This document shows, one piece after another, positions 26,051 through 35,385 of a stretch of DNA of 64,000 nucleotides. Every line of letters begins with the position of its first letter. Position 1 is the stretch's first letter. Where the stretch lies: the NCBI GenBank assembly GCA_017307375.1, contig JAFKFH010000003.1:496001-560000 (forward strand), written 5' to 3'. The position numbers were made by a program, and so were the translations under genes. Source of the DNA: Alphaproteobacteria bacterium (GTDB lineage Bacteria; Pseudomonadota; Alphaproteobacteria; Ferrovibrionales; Ferrovibrionaceae). The notes below the pieces were generated by a model that was not told the origin of the DNA, searched no databases, and worked only from the letters and a program-made list of their open reading frames with translations.

Positions 26051-27445
26051 TCAACCCGCCTTGTCCACCACGATCTCCCCGATCGCCGCCGCATAGGCCT
26101 GCACCGTCGCGCCGCCGGCCGCGTCCTCGTCGGACGGCGTTGCCAGATGGGCCTGGGTTGCCAGGATCTCGGCGCGCAGCCGGGCGAGGTCGTGGCCGAG
26201 CAGCCTGCCGTCGCGCTTGACCACGCTGCCGGCGACCATCACGAAAGCGACGTCGCCGGGCCGGGTCTGCAGGACGATCGCCGGCACCGGCGCGGCCGGC
26301 GGCATGAAGTTCAGGCCGTCGGTGGCGATGGCGATGATGTCGGCCTGCTTGCCCACGGCCAGCGAGCCGATCTCGTGCGCGCGGCGCAGGGCGCGGGCGC
26401 CGTTGATCGTGGCGAAGGCCAGGGCGTCGCGCACGCCGGGCGAGATCGTCGCCGGCATCTTGCCCGCGCGCAGCACCGGTTCGTTGCGCAAGGCGCGCTC
26501 GACCTGCAGCGCCATGCGCATCTGGGTGAACATGTCGCCGGCATAGTCGGAGACGATGTCGATGCCCAGCGCCGGGGCCATGCCGAGCCTGAGCAGGCGG
26601 TCGAGGATCGGGAAGCCCATGCCCATCTGCAGCTCGGTTTCCGGGGTGCAGCAGACCGCGCCGCCGGAGTCGCGGATCTGCACGAGTTCCTCGTCCGAGG
26701 TGAAGTTGCAATGGACATGCAGGATGTCCGGCCCGAGCAGCCCGGCGCGGCCGAGCTGGGCGACGCCGTCGGGCGTCGACAGTGTGCCCATATGCGCGGT
26801 GATCGGCAGGCCGTGGGCGCGGGCGAACTCGATCTCGGCCCGCGTCTCGGCCGGCGTGACCAGCTTGGCCTCGGTCAGCGCGACGCCGAGGCGGCCGATG
26901 CCCGCCTGGCCGGCCAGGCGGCCGGCCACGCGCTCGGCATCGCGCACGCGGTCGGCATGGGCGGCGAAGGCCGGCCGGGCCAGCGGCACGTCGTAGAAGC
27001 CGTAATAGAGCTGGGTGCGGATGCCGGCATCGGCCATCGCGGCGACGGCCGCGTCGGCGTGGGCGGGGCTGTTGATGATGTGGCAGAAGTCGGCCACCGT
27101 GGTGACGCCGCTGTCCAGCGCCTCGAGCAGCCCGACCAGGATCGAGACATGCACGTCCCGCGGGCGATAGCGGCGGGCATAGCCCATGCGGATATGGCGG
27201 ACGTATTCATGCAGGCTCCAGTCCGCGGCCACGCCGCGGATGCCGGTCTGCCAGCAATGGCGGTGCGTGTCGACGAAGCCGGGCAGCACCAGATGGCCGG
27301 CGAGGTCGACGACCTCGGCCTCGGCGACGTCGAGATCGCGGCCGATGGCTGCAATCCTGTCGCCCTCGACCAGGATGTCGGCCGGGCCGTCGTCGTCGCC
27401 CGCCATGGTGACGACGAGGCCGCCCTTCAGCAGGCGGCGGGTCAC
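26051..27445 (-). CDS. amidohydrolase (TRZ/ATZ, cytosine-deaminase-like family)
   Basis: 464-residue metal-dependent deaminase/hydrolase of the amidohydrolase superfamily. Metal-site motifs: PGFVDTHRHCWQ (HxH on strand 1), ITAHMGT, DILHVHCNFTSDEEL, and LGIDIVSDYAGDMFTQMRMA with the strand-8 Asp. The C-terminal composite sheet ends in GSLAVGKQADIIAI. Possible substrates are an aminated heterocycle such as a purine or pyrimidine. The start overlaps the TetR stop by 4 bp, so the TetR gene and this gene are one operon, divergent from the ABC transporter operon. The product may feed, or be imported with, that operon's substrate. Confidence 0.85.
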   Translation of the reverse strand: MTRRLLKGGLVVTMAGDDDGPADILVEGDRIAAIGRDLDVAEAEVVDLAGHLVLPGFVDTHRHCWQTGIRGVAADWSLHEYVRHIRMGYARRYRPRDVHVSILVGLLEALDSGVTTVADFCHIINSPAHADAAVAAMADAGIRTQLYYGFYDVPLARPAFAAHADRVRDAERVAGRLAGQAGIGRLGVALTEAKLVTPAETRAEIEFARAHGLPITAHMGTLSTPDGVAQLGRAGLLGPDILHVHCNFTSDEELVQIRDSGGAVCCTPETELQMGMGFPILDRLLRLGMAPALGIDIVSDYAGDMFTQMRMALQVERALRNEPVLRAGKMPATISPGVRDALAFATINGARALRRAHEIGSLAVGKQADIIAIATDGLNFMPPAAPVPAIVLQTRPGDVAFVMVAGSVVKRDGRLLGHDLARLRAEILATQAHLATPSDEDAAGGATVQAYAAAIGEIVVDKAG

Positions 27446-28134
27446 GGCCGGGCCTCCGCCGCCGGGGCGACCGCCGGGGCGTCGAGCCCCGCGGTCAGCA
27501 CCGCGATCAGTTCCTCGTTGGCCTGGCCGGCGAAAGCCTCGCCCAGCTCGCCCAGCAGGTGGGCGACGCGGCCGTTGTCGCTGCGGATGTACATCATGCT
27601 GCCGTAGACGCAGTGCAGCCGCCAGTAGAACGCCTGGTCCGACAGATGCGGGCAGGCGCGGCGCAGCAGCGCGGTGAAGCGCCGCGACACCTGGTCATAG
27701 GCGTCGAACACCACCTGGCGCACCGCCGGGTCGGGGTCGACCGAGCACAGCGCCGAGACGCGGTTGAAGAATTCCCCGTCGCTCTGCCGTGCCCGGCGGA
27801 TCGCCGGCTGGATGAAGGCGCGCAGCACGTCGGCGGTGCGCGGGCGGCCGTCGCCCACCGCCGCCTCGATCGCGGCGAAGCGGGCGTCGCGCTCCTCGTT
27901 CATGGCGCTGATGCGCATGTCGAAGATGGCGCGCAGCAGCGCCTGCTTGTTGCCGAAGTAATAGTGGATCGAGGCGTTGTTGACCTCGGCCTCGGCCATG
28001 ATCGTGCGCAGCGAGGCGCCGGCATAGCCATGCGCCGCGATCAGCCGCTCGGCCGCGCGCAGGATGCGGAGTCTGGCTTCCGCCTCGTCGCCGGCGGCAT
28101 TGCCGGGGGCGGTTCGCTGGTGCGGCTGGCGCAT
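27442..28134 (-). CDS. TetR/AcrR-family transcriptional regulator
   Basis: 230 residues. HTH: ARLRILRAAERLIAAHGYAG, then LRTIMAEAEVNNASIHYYFG and KQALLRAIFDMR. The rest is a TetR C-terminal domain with many Arg and aromatic residues. The ATG at 28134 has GAGGAAG upstream. First gene of an operon with the amidohydrolase (4-bp overlap) and divergent from the ABC-transporter/cupin/FAH operon. The operator-like repeats at 28208-28237 make it the likely repressor of both directions. The inducer is probably the transported compound or a breakdown product (inference). Confidence 0.88.
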   Translation of the reverse strand: MRQPHQRTAPGNAAGDEAEARLRILRAAERLIAAHGYAGASLRTIMAEAEVNNASIHYYFGNKQALLRAIFDMRISAMNEERDARFAAIEAAVGDGRPRTADVLRAFIQPAIRRARQSDGEFFNRVSALCSVDPDPAVRQVVFDAYDQVSRRFTALLRRACPHLSDQAFYWRLHCVYGSMMYIRSDNGRVAHLLGELGEAFAGQANEELIAVLTAGLDAPAVAPAAEARP

Positions 28135-28207
28135 GCGTGCGGCTCTTCCTCGCAAATGGGTCGGGGCGGACGATAGATCAGCCGGCGGGCGCTCGGCAAC
28201 GGGAATA

Positions 28208-28237
28208 AATCAGTCGACTGTCTTAATCAGTCGGTTG
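28208..28237. promoter_or_regulatory. tandem operator-like repeats in the divergent promoter
   Basis: AATCAGTCGACTG (28208-28220) and AATCAGTCGGTTG (28225-28237) are 11/13 identical with start-to-start spacing of 17 bp. The first includes the perfect 10-bp palindrome CAGTCGACTG. They lie next to and overlap the -35 of the transporter operon, where TetR binding would block RNA polymerase. Confidence 0.65.
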
Positions 28238-28263
28238 ACAGACTTTTGCCGCGGCGCTAGGTA
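28235..28263 (+). promoter_or_regulatory. sigma-70 type promoter of the ABC-transporter operon
   Basis: TTGACA (28235-28240, perfect -35), a 17-nt spacer and TAGGTA (28258-28263) as -10. The start codon of the binding protein (28302) is 39 bp downstream. The -35 overlaps the second operator-like repeat. Confidence 0.65.
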
Positions 28264-28301
28264 TGGCGGCACGCAAGAACCCAAAGCCGAGGAAACCCAG
28301 G

Positions 28302-29423
28302 ATGCGCACCCTCTTCCGCGCCGCGCTGCTCGCGGCCGCCTGCACCCTTGCCCTGTCCGCCGCGCCGCGGACGGCCGCGCTGGCCGCCGACCCGGTACGG
28401 CTGGGCGTGATCAACCCGACCAAGTCGCTGGTCGGCAAGCAGGGCCAGCAGGGCGCGGTGGTCGCCGCCGAGATGATCAACGCCGATGGCGGCATCCTCG
28501 GCGGCCGCAAGATCGAGCTGGTCTCCTACGACACCAACTTCCTGCCCAACGAAGGGGTCGCGGCCGCCCAGCGGCTGATCAACCAGGACAGGATCCGCTT
28601 CATCACCGGCGAGATCTCGTCGACCGTGGCGCTGGCGGTGCTGCAGCTGGCCCAGGCCAACGGCGCGCTGTTCATGGCGGCTGTCCCCAAGCACCCCGCG
28701 GTGACCTCGGGCTATGACCGCGTCTTCCGGCTGAATTCGACCACGGCAATGGACGCCAAGGATTTCGACGCCTTCCTGGTCGAGCAGATCAAGCCGAACA
28801 AGGTCGCCGTCATCGCCGAAAATTCCGATTTCGGCCGCCTGACCATCGCCGGTCTGAAGAAGCTGTTCGGCGACAAGGTCGTCGCCGCCGAGACCTACGA
28901 GATGACGCAGAACGACTTCAACACCATCGTCACCAAGGTCAAGGGCTCGGGCGCCGACGTCGTCTGCCTCGCCGGCTCGAACATGGAGCAGTACGGCAAC
29001 ATCCTGCGCGTCGCCGCCGAACTGAAGCTCACCGCCAAGCGCTGCGTCATGCCGGGCATCCTGAATTCCGAGGGCGTGCGCATCGCCGGCCCGGCGGCCG
29101 ACGGCGCCTTCTCGGCCGACATCTACGTCACCGGCCTCGACAACCCGCTGAACCAGCGCTTCGTCGCCGCCTACAAGGCCAGGTACAACGAACTGCCCGA
29201 GAAGATCGAGGTGCTGGGCTTCGAGAGCATCTGGATCGTGGCCAAGGCGATGGACAAGGCCGGCGACGCGACCGACCCGGGCAAGGTCGCCCGGACCATC
29301 CACGACAATGCCTGGGAAACCCCGCGCGGCACCGTGCGCTTCGAGAAGAACGGCCAGGCCGTGGCCGGCCCGCTGATCAACCTCGAAGTGATCGGCGGCA
29401 AGCTGGTGGCGGCCAAGCCGTAA
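28302..29423 (+). CDS. ABC transporter substrate-binding protein (branched-chain/amide type)
   Basis: 373-residue periplasmic receptor of the HAAT/Leu-Ile-Val-binding family. The signal peptide is about residues 1-28 (MRTLFRAALLAAACTLALS..., cut near AALA|ADP). The mature start VRLGVINPTKSLVGKQGQQG and GGRKIELVSYDTN match type-I Liv-type binding proteins. Start chosen at the ATG at 28302, with GAGGAAA upstream; an ATG at 28263 would overlap the promoter -10. First gene of a seven-gene operon. The ligand cannot be read from sequence; downstream hydrolases suggest an aromatic or keto-acid type compound. Confidence 0.92.
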   Translation: MRTLFRAALLAAACTLALSAAPRTAALAADPVRLGVINPTKSLVGKQGQQGAVVAAEMINADGGILGGRKIELVSYDTNFLPNEGVAAAQRLINQDRIRFITGEISSTVALAVLQLAQANGALFMAAVPKHPAVTSGYDRVFRLNSTTAMDAKDFDAFLVEQIKPNKVAVIAENSDFGRLTIAGLKKLFGDKVVAAETYEMTQNDFNTIVTKVKGSGADVVCLAGSNMEQYGNILRVAAELKLTAKRCVMPGILNSEGVRIAGPAADGAFSADIYVTGLDNPLNQRFVAAYKARYNELPEKIEVLGFESIWIVAKAMDKAGDATDPGKVARTIHDNAWETPRGTVRFEKNGQAVAGPLINLEVIGGKLVAAKP

Positions 29424-29452
29424 GCCGGCAGCGCGCCACCGGGGCCAGGGGC

Positions 29453-30322
29453 ATGGTCGACATCCTGCTGCAGCAGATCGCCAACGGGCTGTCCGTCGGC
29501 ATGGGCTATGCCCTGGTCGCGCTCGGCCTGACGCTGATCTTCGGCGTTCTCCATGTGATCAATTTCTCGCATGGCGAAACCTTCATGCTGGGCGGCCTGC
29601 TGACGCTGATCGCCACCACGACGCTGGGCCTGCCCTATCTCGCGGCGCTGCCGCTGGCGGGGCTGGGCGGGGCGGTGCTGGGCTGGGGCGTCAACCGCAT
29701 TGCGGTGCGCCCGCTGCTGGCCCGGCGCGACGGCGGGGCGGACGTGCTGCTCGCCACCTTCGCGGTCTCGATCCTGATCCACCAGGCCGTCGTCATGCTG
29801 TGGGGGCCGGCGCCCGCGCGCATCGACGGCGTGCCCGGCACGTTCGAGCTGGGGCCGGTCGTGCTGACCGGCCAGCGGCTGTTCGTGCTGGCCGCGGGCC
29901 TCGCCCTGCTCGTCGCGCTGGAATGGATGCTGCGGCGGACGCGCTTCGGCGTCGAGCTGCGCGCGGTGGCGCAAAGCCAGTTCGCCGCGCGTGTCGTCGG
30001 CATCGATGTCGACCGCGTCAACGGTGCCACCTTCGGCATCGCCGCGGTCGTCGCCGCGCTGGGCGGGGCGCTGCTGTCGCCGGTCATCCTCTATTCGTCG
30101 TCGATGGGCCAGGTCGTCATCATCAAGGCCTTCGTCGTCGTCGTCATCGGCGGCATGGGCTCGGTCAGCGGCGCGGTGGCCTGCGGGCTGCTGGTCGGGC
30201 TGCTCGAGGCCGTGCTGGGGCTGGTGGCCGGCGAAGGGGTCGCCACCGCCGTCATCTATTCGCTGCTGCTGGCCATGCTGCTGATCCGGCCCCAGGGCCT
30301 CACCGGAAAGCGCGCCCGATGA
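29453..30322 (+). CDS. branched-chain-type ABC transporter permease (LivH-like)
   Basis: 289-residue integral membrane permease with about eight hydrophobic spans. Family signature: GMGYALVALGLTLIFGVLHV and NFSHGETFMLGG near the N-terminus, and the cytoplasmic-loop EAA-like ALGGALLSP followed by IIKAFVVVVIGGMGSVSGAV. It acts with the LivM-LivG fusion and the LivF ATPase. ATGA overlap with the next gene and a 29-bp gap from the binding-protein gene. Confidence 0.92.
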   Translation: MVDILLQQIANGLSVGMGYALVALGLTLIFGVLHVINFSHGETFMLGGLLTLIATTTLGLPYLAALPLAGLGGAVLGWGVNRIAVRPLLARRDGGADVLLATFAVSILIHQAVVMLWGPAPARIDGVPGTFELGPVVLTGQRLFVLAAGLALLVALEWMLRRTRFGVELRAVAQSQFAARVVGIDVDRVNGATFGIAAVVAALGGALLSPVILYSSSMGQVVIIKAFVVVVIGGMGSVSGAVACGLLVGLLEAVLGLVAGEGVATAVIYSLLLAMLLIRPQGLTGKRAR

Positions 30323-32072
30323 CCTCGTCGCCGTTCATCCTCGGGCTGGGCGCGGTCCTTGCCGTCGCCTTAGGCTTCCTGGTCGACCAGCCCTATTTCG
30401 CCAGCGTGGTGGCCTATGGCCTCGTGCTCGGCATCTTCTCGCTCGGCCTCGGGCTGACGCTCGGCCGCATGGGCTATGTCACCTTCGGCCATGCCGCCTT
30501 CTTCGGCCTCGGCGCCTATGCGGTCGCGCTGGTCTGCGTCGCGTCCGGCTGGAGCTACTGGCTGGTGCTGCCGCTGTCGCTGGTCCCGGGCATCGCGCTC
30601 GGCGTGCTGGTCGGCTTCGTCTCGGCCCGCCTGGGCGGTGCCTATTTCGCCATCGCGACGCTGACCACCGCCGAGATCCTGCGGCTGGTCGCCGCCAACT
30701 GGATCGAGCTGACGCGCGGGCCGATGGGAATCCTGGTGCCGGTCGGTCCGCTGCCCTGGCAGGAGGCGCTGGGCTGGAACCCGGCGCAGGCCTATCTGTC
30801 GCTGCTGATCGCGGTCGCCGCCGTGGTGCTGGCGCTGGTCCACAACCTGAACCGCAGCCCGCTCGGCCGCGCCTGGGTCGCGGTGCGCGAGGCGCCCGAC
30901 CTCGCCGAATCGCTGGGCATCCCGACGGTGCGGGCGCGGGTCTGGAACGTCGCGCTGTCGGGCGCCGTCGCCGGCCTCGCCGGCGCGCTGGTCCTGCCCA
31001 AGATCTTCGTCGTCACCCCCGACCTGTTCGGCGTCGCCAACTCGGCCACCGGCCTGCTTGCCGCGATCCTCGGCGGCAAGGCCAGCCTGCTCGGCCCGCT
31101 GCTCGGCGGCCTCGTCTTCGCCGTGCTGCCCGAGGCGCTGCGCTTCGTCGATGCCGCGCGGCTCGCCATCTTCGCCGTCATCCTGCTGGTCGTCGTCCGC
31201 CTGCTGCCCGGCGGCATCGTCTCGCTGATGCCCGCCCGGCTGCGCCCGCGCAACCGGGCGCCGCGCCCCGATGGCTCGGCCCCCGCGCTGTTCGCCGCCG
31301 CGTCCACGGCCGCGACGCTGCTGGAAGTGCGCGGCCTGCGCAAGAGCTTCGCCGGCGTCACCGCCACCCAGGATGTCTCGTTCAGCGTGCGCCGCGGCGA
31401 ACTCGTCGGGCTGATCGGGCCGAACGGCGCGGGCAAGACCACCTGCTTCAGCCAGCTCTCCGGCTTTCTCGCCCCCGATGCCGGCGAGATCGTGTTCGAT
31501 GGCGCCTCGGTGCTCGGCCAGGCGCCGCACCGGATCGCGGCGCGCGGCATGGTCCGCACCTTCCAGCACGCGGCGCTGGCCCGCAACCTCACGGTCTACG
31601 AGAACGTGCTGACCGCGACGCATCTGGCCCTGCCGGAATCGGTGCTCGCCTCGGCCCTGCGCCTGCCCGGCCTGCGCCGGCGCGAGGCCGCGCGGGCCCA
31701 GCTGGCCCTGGCCTGCCTTGCCGCCCTCGACCTCGGCGCCCGCGCCGACGAGATGGCGCAGGACCTGCCCTATGGCGAACAGAAGCTGCTGGCCATCGCC
31801 ATGGCGCTGGCGGCGCGGCCGCGCCTGCTGCTGCTCGACGAGCCGGCGGCCGGGCTGAACCAGGTCGAGGCGGCGCGGCTGGCCGAGGTGCTGCGCGGGC
31901 TGCAGCACGCCGGGCTGACCATGGTGGTGGTCGACCATAACCTGAAGATGATGATGGCGATCTGCGACCGCATCGTCGTGCTCCATCACGGCGCGCTGAT
32001 CGCCGCGGGCACGCCCGCCGAGGTGCGCGAACACCCCGAGGTGGTGCAGGCCTATCTGGGGGAGGCCGGGGC

Positions 32073-32076
<4 letters not shown>
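30319..32076 (+). CDS. fused LivM permease and LivG ATPase of the ABC transporter
   Basis: 585 residues. Residues 1-310 are a LivM-type permease: GYVTFGHAAFFGLGAYAVAL, RLGGAYFAIATLTTAEI, VAGLAGALVLPKIFVVTPD. A short Pro/Ala linker leads to a LivG-type ATPase (about 335-585) with Walker A GPNGAGKTTC, the LivG-specific region after it, a signature region DLPYGEQKLLAIAMAL and Walker B LLLLDEPAAGLN. Fusion of these two subunits occurs in other Liv-type systems. Start ATG at 30319 overlaps LivH, and the 3' end overlaps LivF, each by 4 bp. Confidence 0.93.
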
Positions 32077-32774
<698 letters not shown>

Positions 32775-32808
32775 CCGGCCGCCGCCGGATGTTTGTGAGG
32801 AGCCATCG

Positions 32809-33354
32809 ATGACCGAGCCCGTATTGCGCCGCCCCCGCCGGATCGTGACCGGCCACGATGCCGAGGGGCGCTCGATCTTCGTGCAGGACGGGCCGGCGCC
32901 CAACCTGATCCAGCCGCAGGCTTCGCCCAATGTCGGCATGTTCAACCTGTGGACCATGGCGCAGGTGCCGGCCTCCTACGCCGGCAACGACGACGCCGCC
33001 CCGGCCGAGGCGCGCATCACCCTGGCCCCGGCACTCGGCGGCATCAACTTCCGCATCATGGAATTCCCGCCGGACGCCGAGCGCAACTGGGCGGGCAAGC
33101 AGTCGGTGTTCGCCCAGTACGGCAACCCCGAGGCACTGACCGACCGGGCCCAGCGCCATCCCGGCTTCCACAAGACCGACTCGATCGATTTCGGCATCGT
33201 GCTGGAAGGCGAGATCTGGGCGCTGATGGATGTCGGCGAAACCCTGATGCAGCCCGGCGACGTGCTGATCCAGCGCGGCACCAACCATGCCTGGGCCAAC
33301 CGCACCGACAAGCCCGCCCGCATGGCCTTCATCCTGATCTCGGCCCAGCCGTGA
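32809..33354 (+). CDS. cupin-domain protein
   Basis: 181-residue single cupin. The barrel is about 95-175, with FGIVLEGEIWALMDVGE and QPGDVLIQRGTNHAWANRTD, which hold the two cupin histidine/glutamate motifs in reduced form. The N-terminal RRIVTGHDAEGRSIFVQDGP is shared with many catabolic cupins of unknown substrate. The start ATG at 32809 has TGAGGAG upstream. GTGA overlap with the FAH-family gene. Could be a dioxygenase, isomerase or sensor; the metal site is not fully obvious. Confidence 0.82.
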   Translation: MTEPVLRRPRRIVTGHDAEGRSIFVQDGPAPNLIQPQASPNVGMFNLWTMAQVPASYAGNDDAAPAEARITLAPALGGINFRIMEFPPDAERNWAGKQSVFAQYGNPEALTDRAQRHPGFHKTDSIDFGIVLEGEIWALMDVGETLMQPGDVLIQRGTNHAWANRTDKPARMAFILISAQP

Positions 33355-34331
33355 AGTTCGCCTCGCTGCGCCACGGCCGCGACGGCCGGCTGGCGCTGGT
33401 CGACCGCGCCCTGACCCGGATGCTGCCGGTCGATGCGATCGTGCCGACGCTGCAGGCCGCGCTCGATGATTGGCAGGCCGCGATCGCCGCGCTGGCCCCG
33501 GCGGCGGCGGCGCTGGAGCGCGGCGAGGCGGGGGCCGCGATCGCCTATGATCCGGCGCTGCTGGCCGCCCCCCTGCCGCGGGCCTATCAATGGTGCGACG
33601 GGTCGGCCTATCTCAACCATGTCGAACTGGTCCGCCGGGCGCGCGGCGCGGTGATGCCGCCGGAATTCCTCGACGATCCGCTGATGTACCAGGGCGGCTC
33701 GGACGATTTCCTCGGGCCGGTCGACGACATCCGCGTGCGCGACGAAGCCTTCGGCATCGATTTCGAGGGCGAGGTGGCCGCGGTCACCGGCGACGTGCCG
33801 ATGGGCTGCGGCCCGGCCGAGGCGGCGGGGCATATCCGCCTGCTGATGCTGGTCAACGACGTCTCGCTGCGCCACCTGATTCCGGCCGAGCTGGCCAAGG
33901 GTTTCGGCTTTCTGCAAGCGAAGCCGTCGACCGCCTTCGCGCCGGTCGCGGTGACGCCCGACGAGCTGGGGCCGGCCTGGCACGACGCCCGCATCCACCG
34001 CCCGCTGCAGGCCTGGCTGAACGGCCGGCTGTTCGGCGCGCCGGAAGCCGGCGAGGACATGCAGTTCGGCTTCGACCGGCTGATCGCGCATGCCGCGCGC
34101 ACCCGCAACCTGCGCGCCGGCAGCATCGTCGGATCCGGCACCGTCTCGAACCGCGATGCCGCCCGGGGCTTTACCTGCATCGCCGAGATCCGCATGATCG
34201 AGACGATCGAGCAGGGCGCGCCCCGCACGCCGTTCATGAAGTTCGGCGACCGGGTCCGCCTGGAAATGCAGGACGCCGACGGCCGCTCGATCTTCGGCGC
34301 CATCGACCAGACCGTGGTGCGCGCCGCATGA
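33351..34331 (+). CDS. fumarylacetoacetate hydrolase (FAH) family protein
   Basis: 326 residues, GTG start at 33351. The FAH fold is recognised by YQGGSDDFLGPVDDIR, the metal-binding GIDFEGEVAAVTGDVP (Glu/Glu), LMLVNDVSLRHL, LQAKPSTAFAPVAVTPDEL and NLRAGSIVGSGTVSNRD. These enzymes cleave or decarboxylate acyl-pyruvate type ring-fission products. Ordered after the cupin and before the acetoacetate-decarboxylase-like gene, with 4-bp overlaps on both sides, so it is an enzyme step in degrading the transported compound. Confidence 0.9.
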   Translation: MKFASLRHGRDGRLALVDRALTRMLPVDAIVPTLQAALDDWQAAIAALAPAAAALERGEAGAAIAYDPALLAAPLPRAYQWCDGSAYLNHVELVRRARGAVMPPEFLDDPLMYQGGSDDFLGPVDDIRVRDEAFGIDFEGEVAAVTGDVPMGCGPAEAAGHIRLLMLVNDVSLRHLIPAELAKGFGFLQAKPSTAFAPVAVTPDELGPAWHDARIHRPLQAWLNGRLFGAPEAGEDMQFGFDRLIAHAARTRNLRAGSIVGSGTVSNRDAARGFTCIAEIRMIETIEQGAPRTPFMKFGDRVRLEMQDADGRSIFGAIDQTVVRAA

Positions 34332-35164
34332 CCCATCGCCATCGACCCGGCATGATGTACCGCATGCCCTATGGCTTCGGCCCGACCGCCGGGCCGCGCC
34401 AGGGACCGGACGGCGAGCGCTTCGACTGGACGGCCAGCCCGCGGCGCCAGGCCGTCGCGGTCTCGTTCCTGACCGATGGCGCCTTGCTCGATGCCCTGCT
34501 GCCGCCGGGCTTCGTGCTGGCCGGCGAGCCGGTGGTGACGGTCGAGATCCAGCGCTTCACCGAACTCGAATGGCTGGCCGGCCGCGGCTACAACACGCTG
34601 GGCGTGCGCTTTCCCGCCACGTTCCAGGGCACTGAAGACCGCGCCACCGGCGCGTTCCTCGCCGTGCTGTGGGAGAACCTGCCCGATCCGATCCTGTCGG
34701 GCCGCGACGAGCTCGGCTTCGCCAAGCTCTATGCCGAGATCCCGGCGCCGCGGGTGTTCCGCGGGGCCGAGCATTACGAGGCTGGCTGGCTCGGTCATCG
34801 CTTCATGGAACTGGCGGCGACCGACCTGACCGACGTCCCGGCGGCGGCCCAGCCGGCAGCGGGCCTCGCCGGACCGTCGGACGGCACCTTGCATTTCAAA
34901 TACCTGCCGCGCACCGGCAGTTGGGGCGAGGCCGAGGTGGCGCAGGCCTGCCTGACCCCCGCGGCGGGCAGCGCCGCCCGGATCGAGCGCGTCCGCCACG
35001 GCCGCGGCCGGGTCGCCTTCCTGCCCGCGACCTGGGAACAGATGCCCACCCAGTTCCACATCGTCAACGCGCTGGCGGCGCTGCCCCAGCTTTCCGCGCC
35101 GCAGGCCGTCCTGACCGACAGCCGGGGCGCCAAGGACCTTACCGATCAGCGGATCCTGCGCTGA
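34328..35164 (+). CDS. acetoacetate decarboxylase-family protein
   Basis: 278 residues. The fold is recognised by MPYGFGPTAGPRQGPDGERF, VSFLTDGALLDALLPPGFVL, and GRDELGFAKLYAEIPAPRV, where Lys in FAKLYAE corresponds to the Schiff-base lysine region of acetoacetate decarboxylases. Members often act on other keto acids. Last gene of the operon, overlapping the FAH gene by ATGA. The 221 bp to the chemoreceptor hold no gene I can support. Confidence 0.82.
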   Translation: MTHRHRPGMMYRMPYGFGPTAGPRQGPDGERFDWTASPRRQAVAVSFLTDGALLDALLPPGFVLAGEPVVTVEIQRFTELEWLAGRGYNTLGVRFPATFQGTEDRATGAFLAVLWENLPDPILSGRDELGFAKLYAEIPAPRVFRGAEHYEAGWLGHRFMELAATDLTDVPAAAQPAAGLAGPSDGTLHFKYLPRTGSWGEAEVAQACLTPAAGSAARIERVRHGRGRVAFLPATWEQMPTQFHIVNALAALPQLSAPQAVLTDSRGAKDLTDQRILR

Positions 35165-35385
35165 TTTCCCCGCAGCGCGTCCCCCGATAAACTCCGGCCG
35201 ATTTCATCTACCGGAACGGGTTACGCGGCAAGATCAGAAGATACAGATCCTTACAACCCAGAGGTCACAAGGATTGCTAGGTTCAGCAACCTTTGCGGGA
35301 AGGGCGGCGCACCATAACTTGGCTAGGCCGGCCAAGAAGATCGCTGCGACCCTCCCGCCGAACCTTTGACCTGCTGCTTCGGGGC

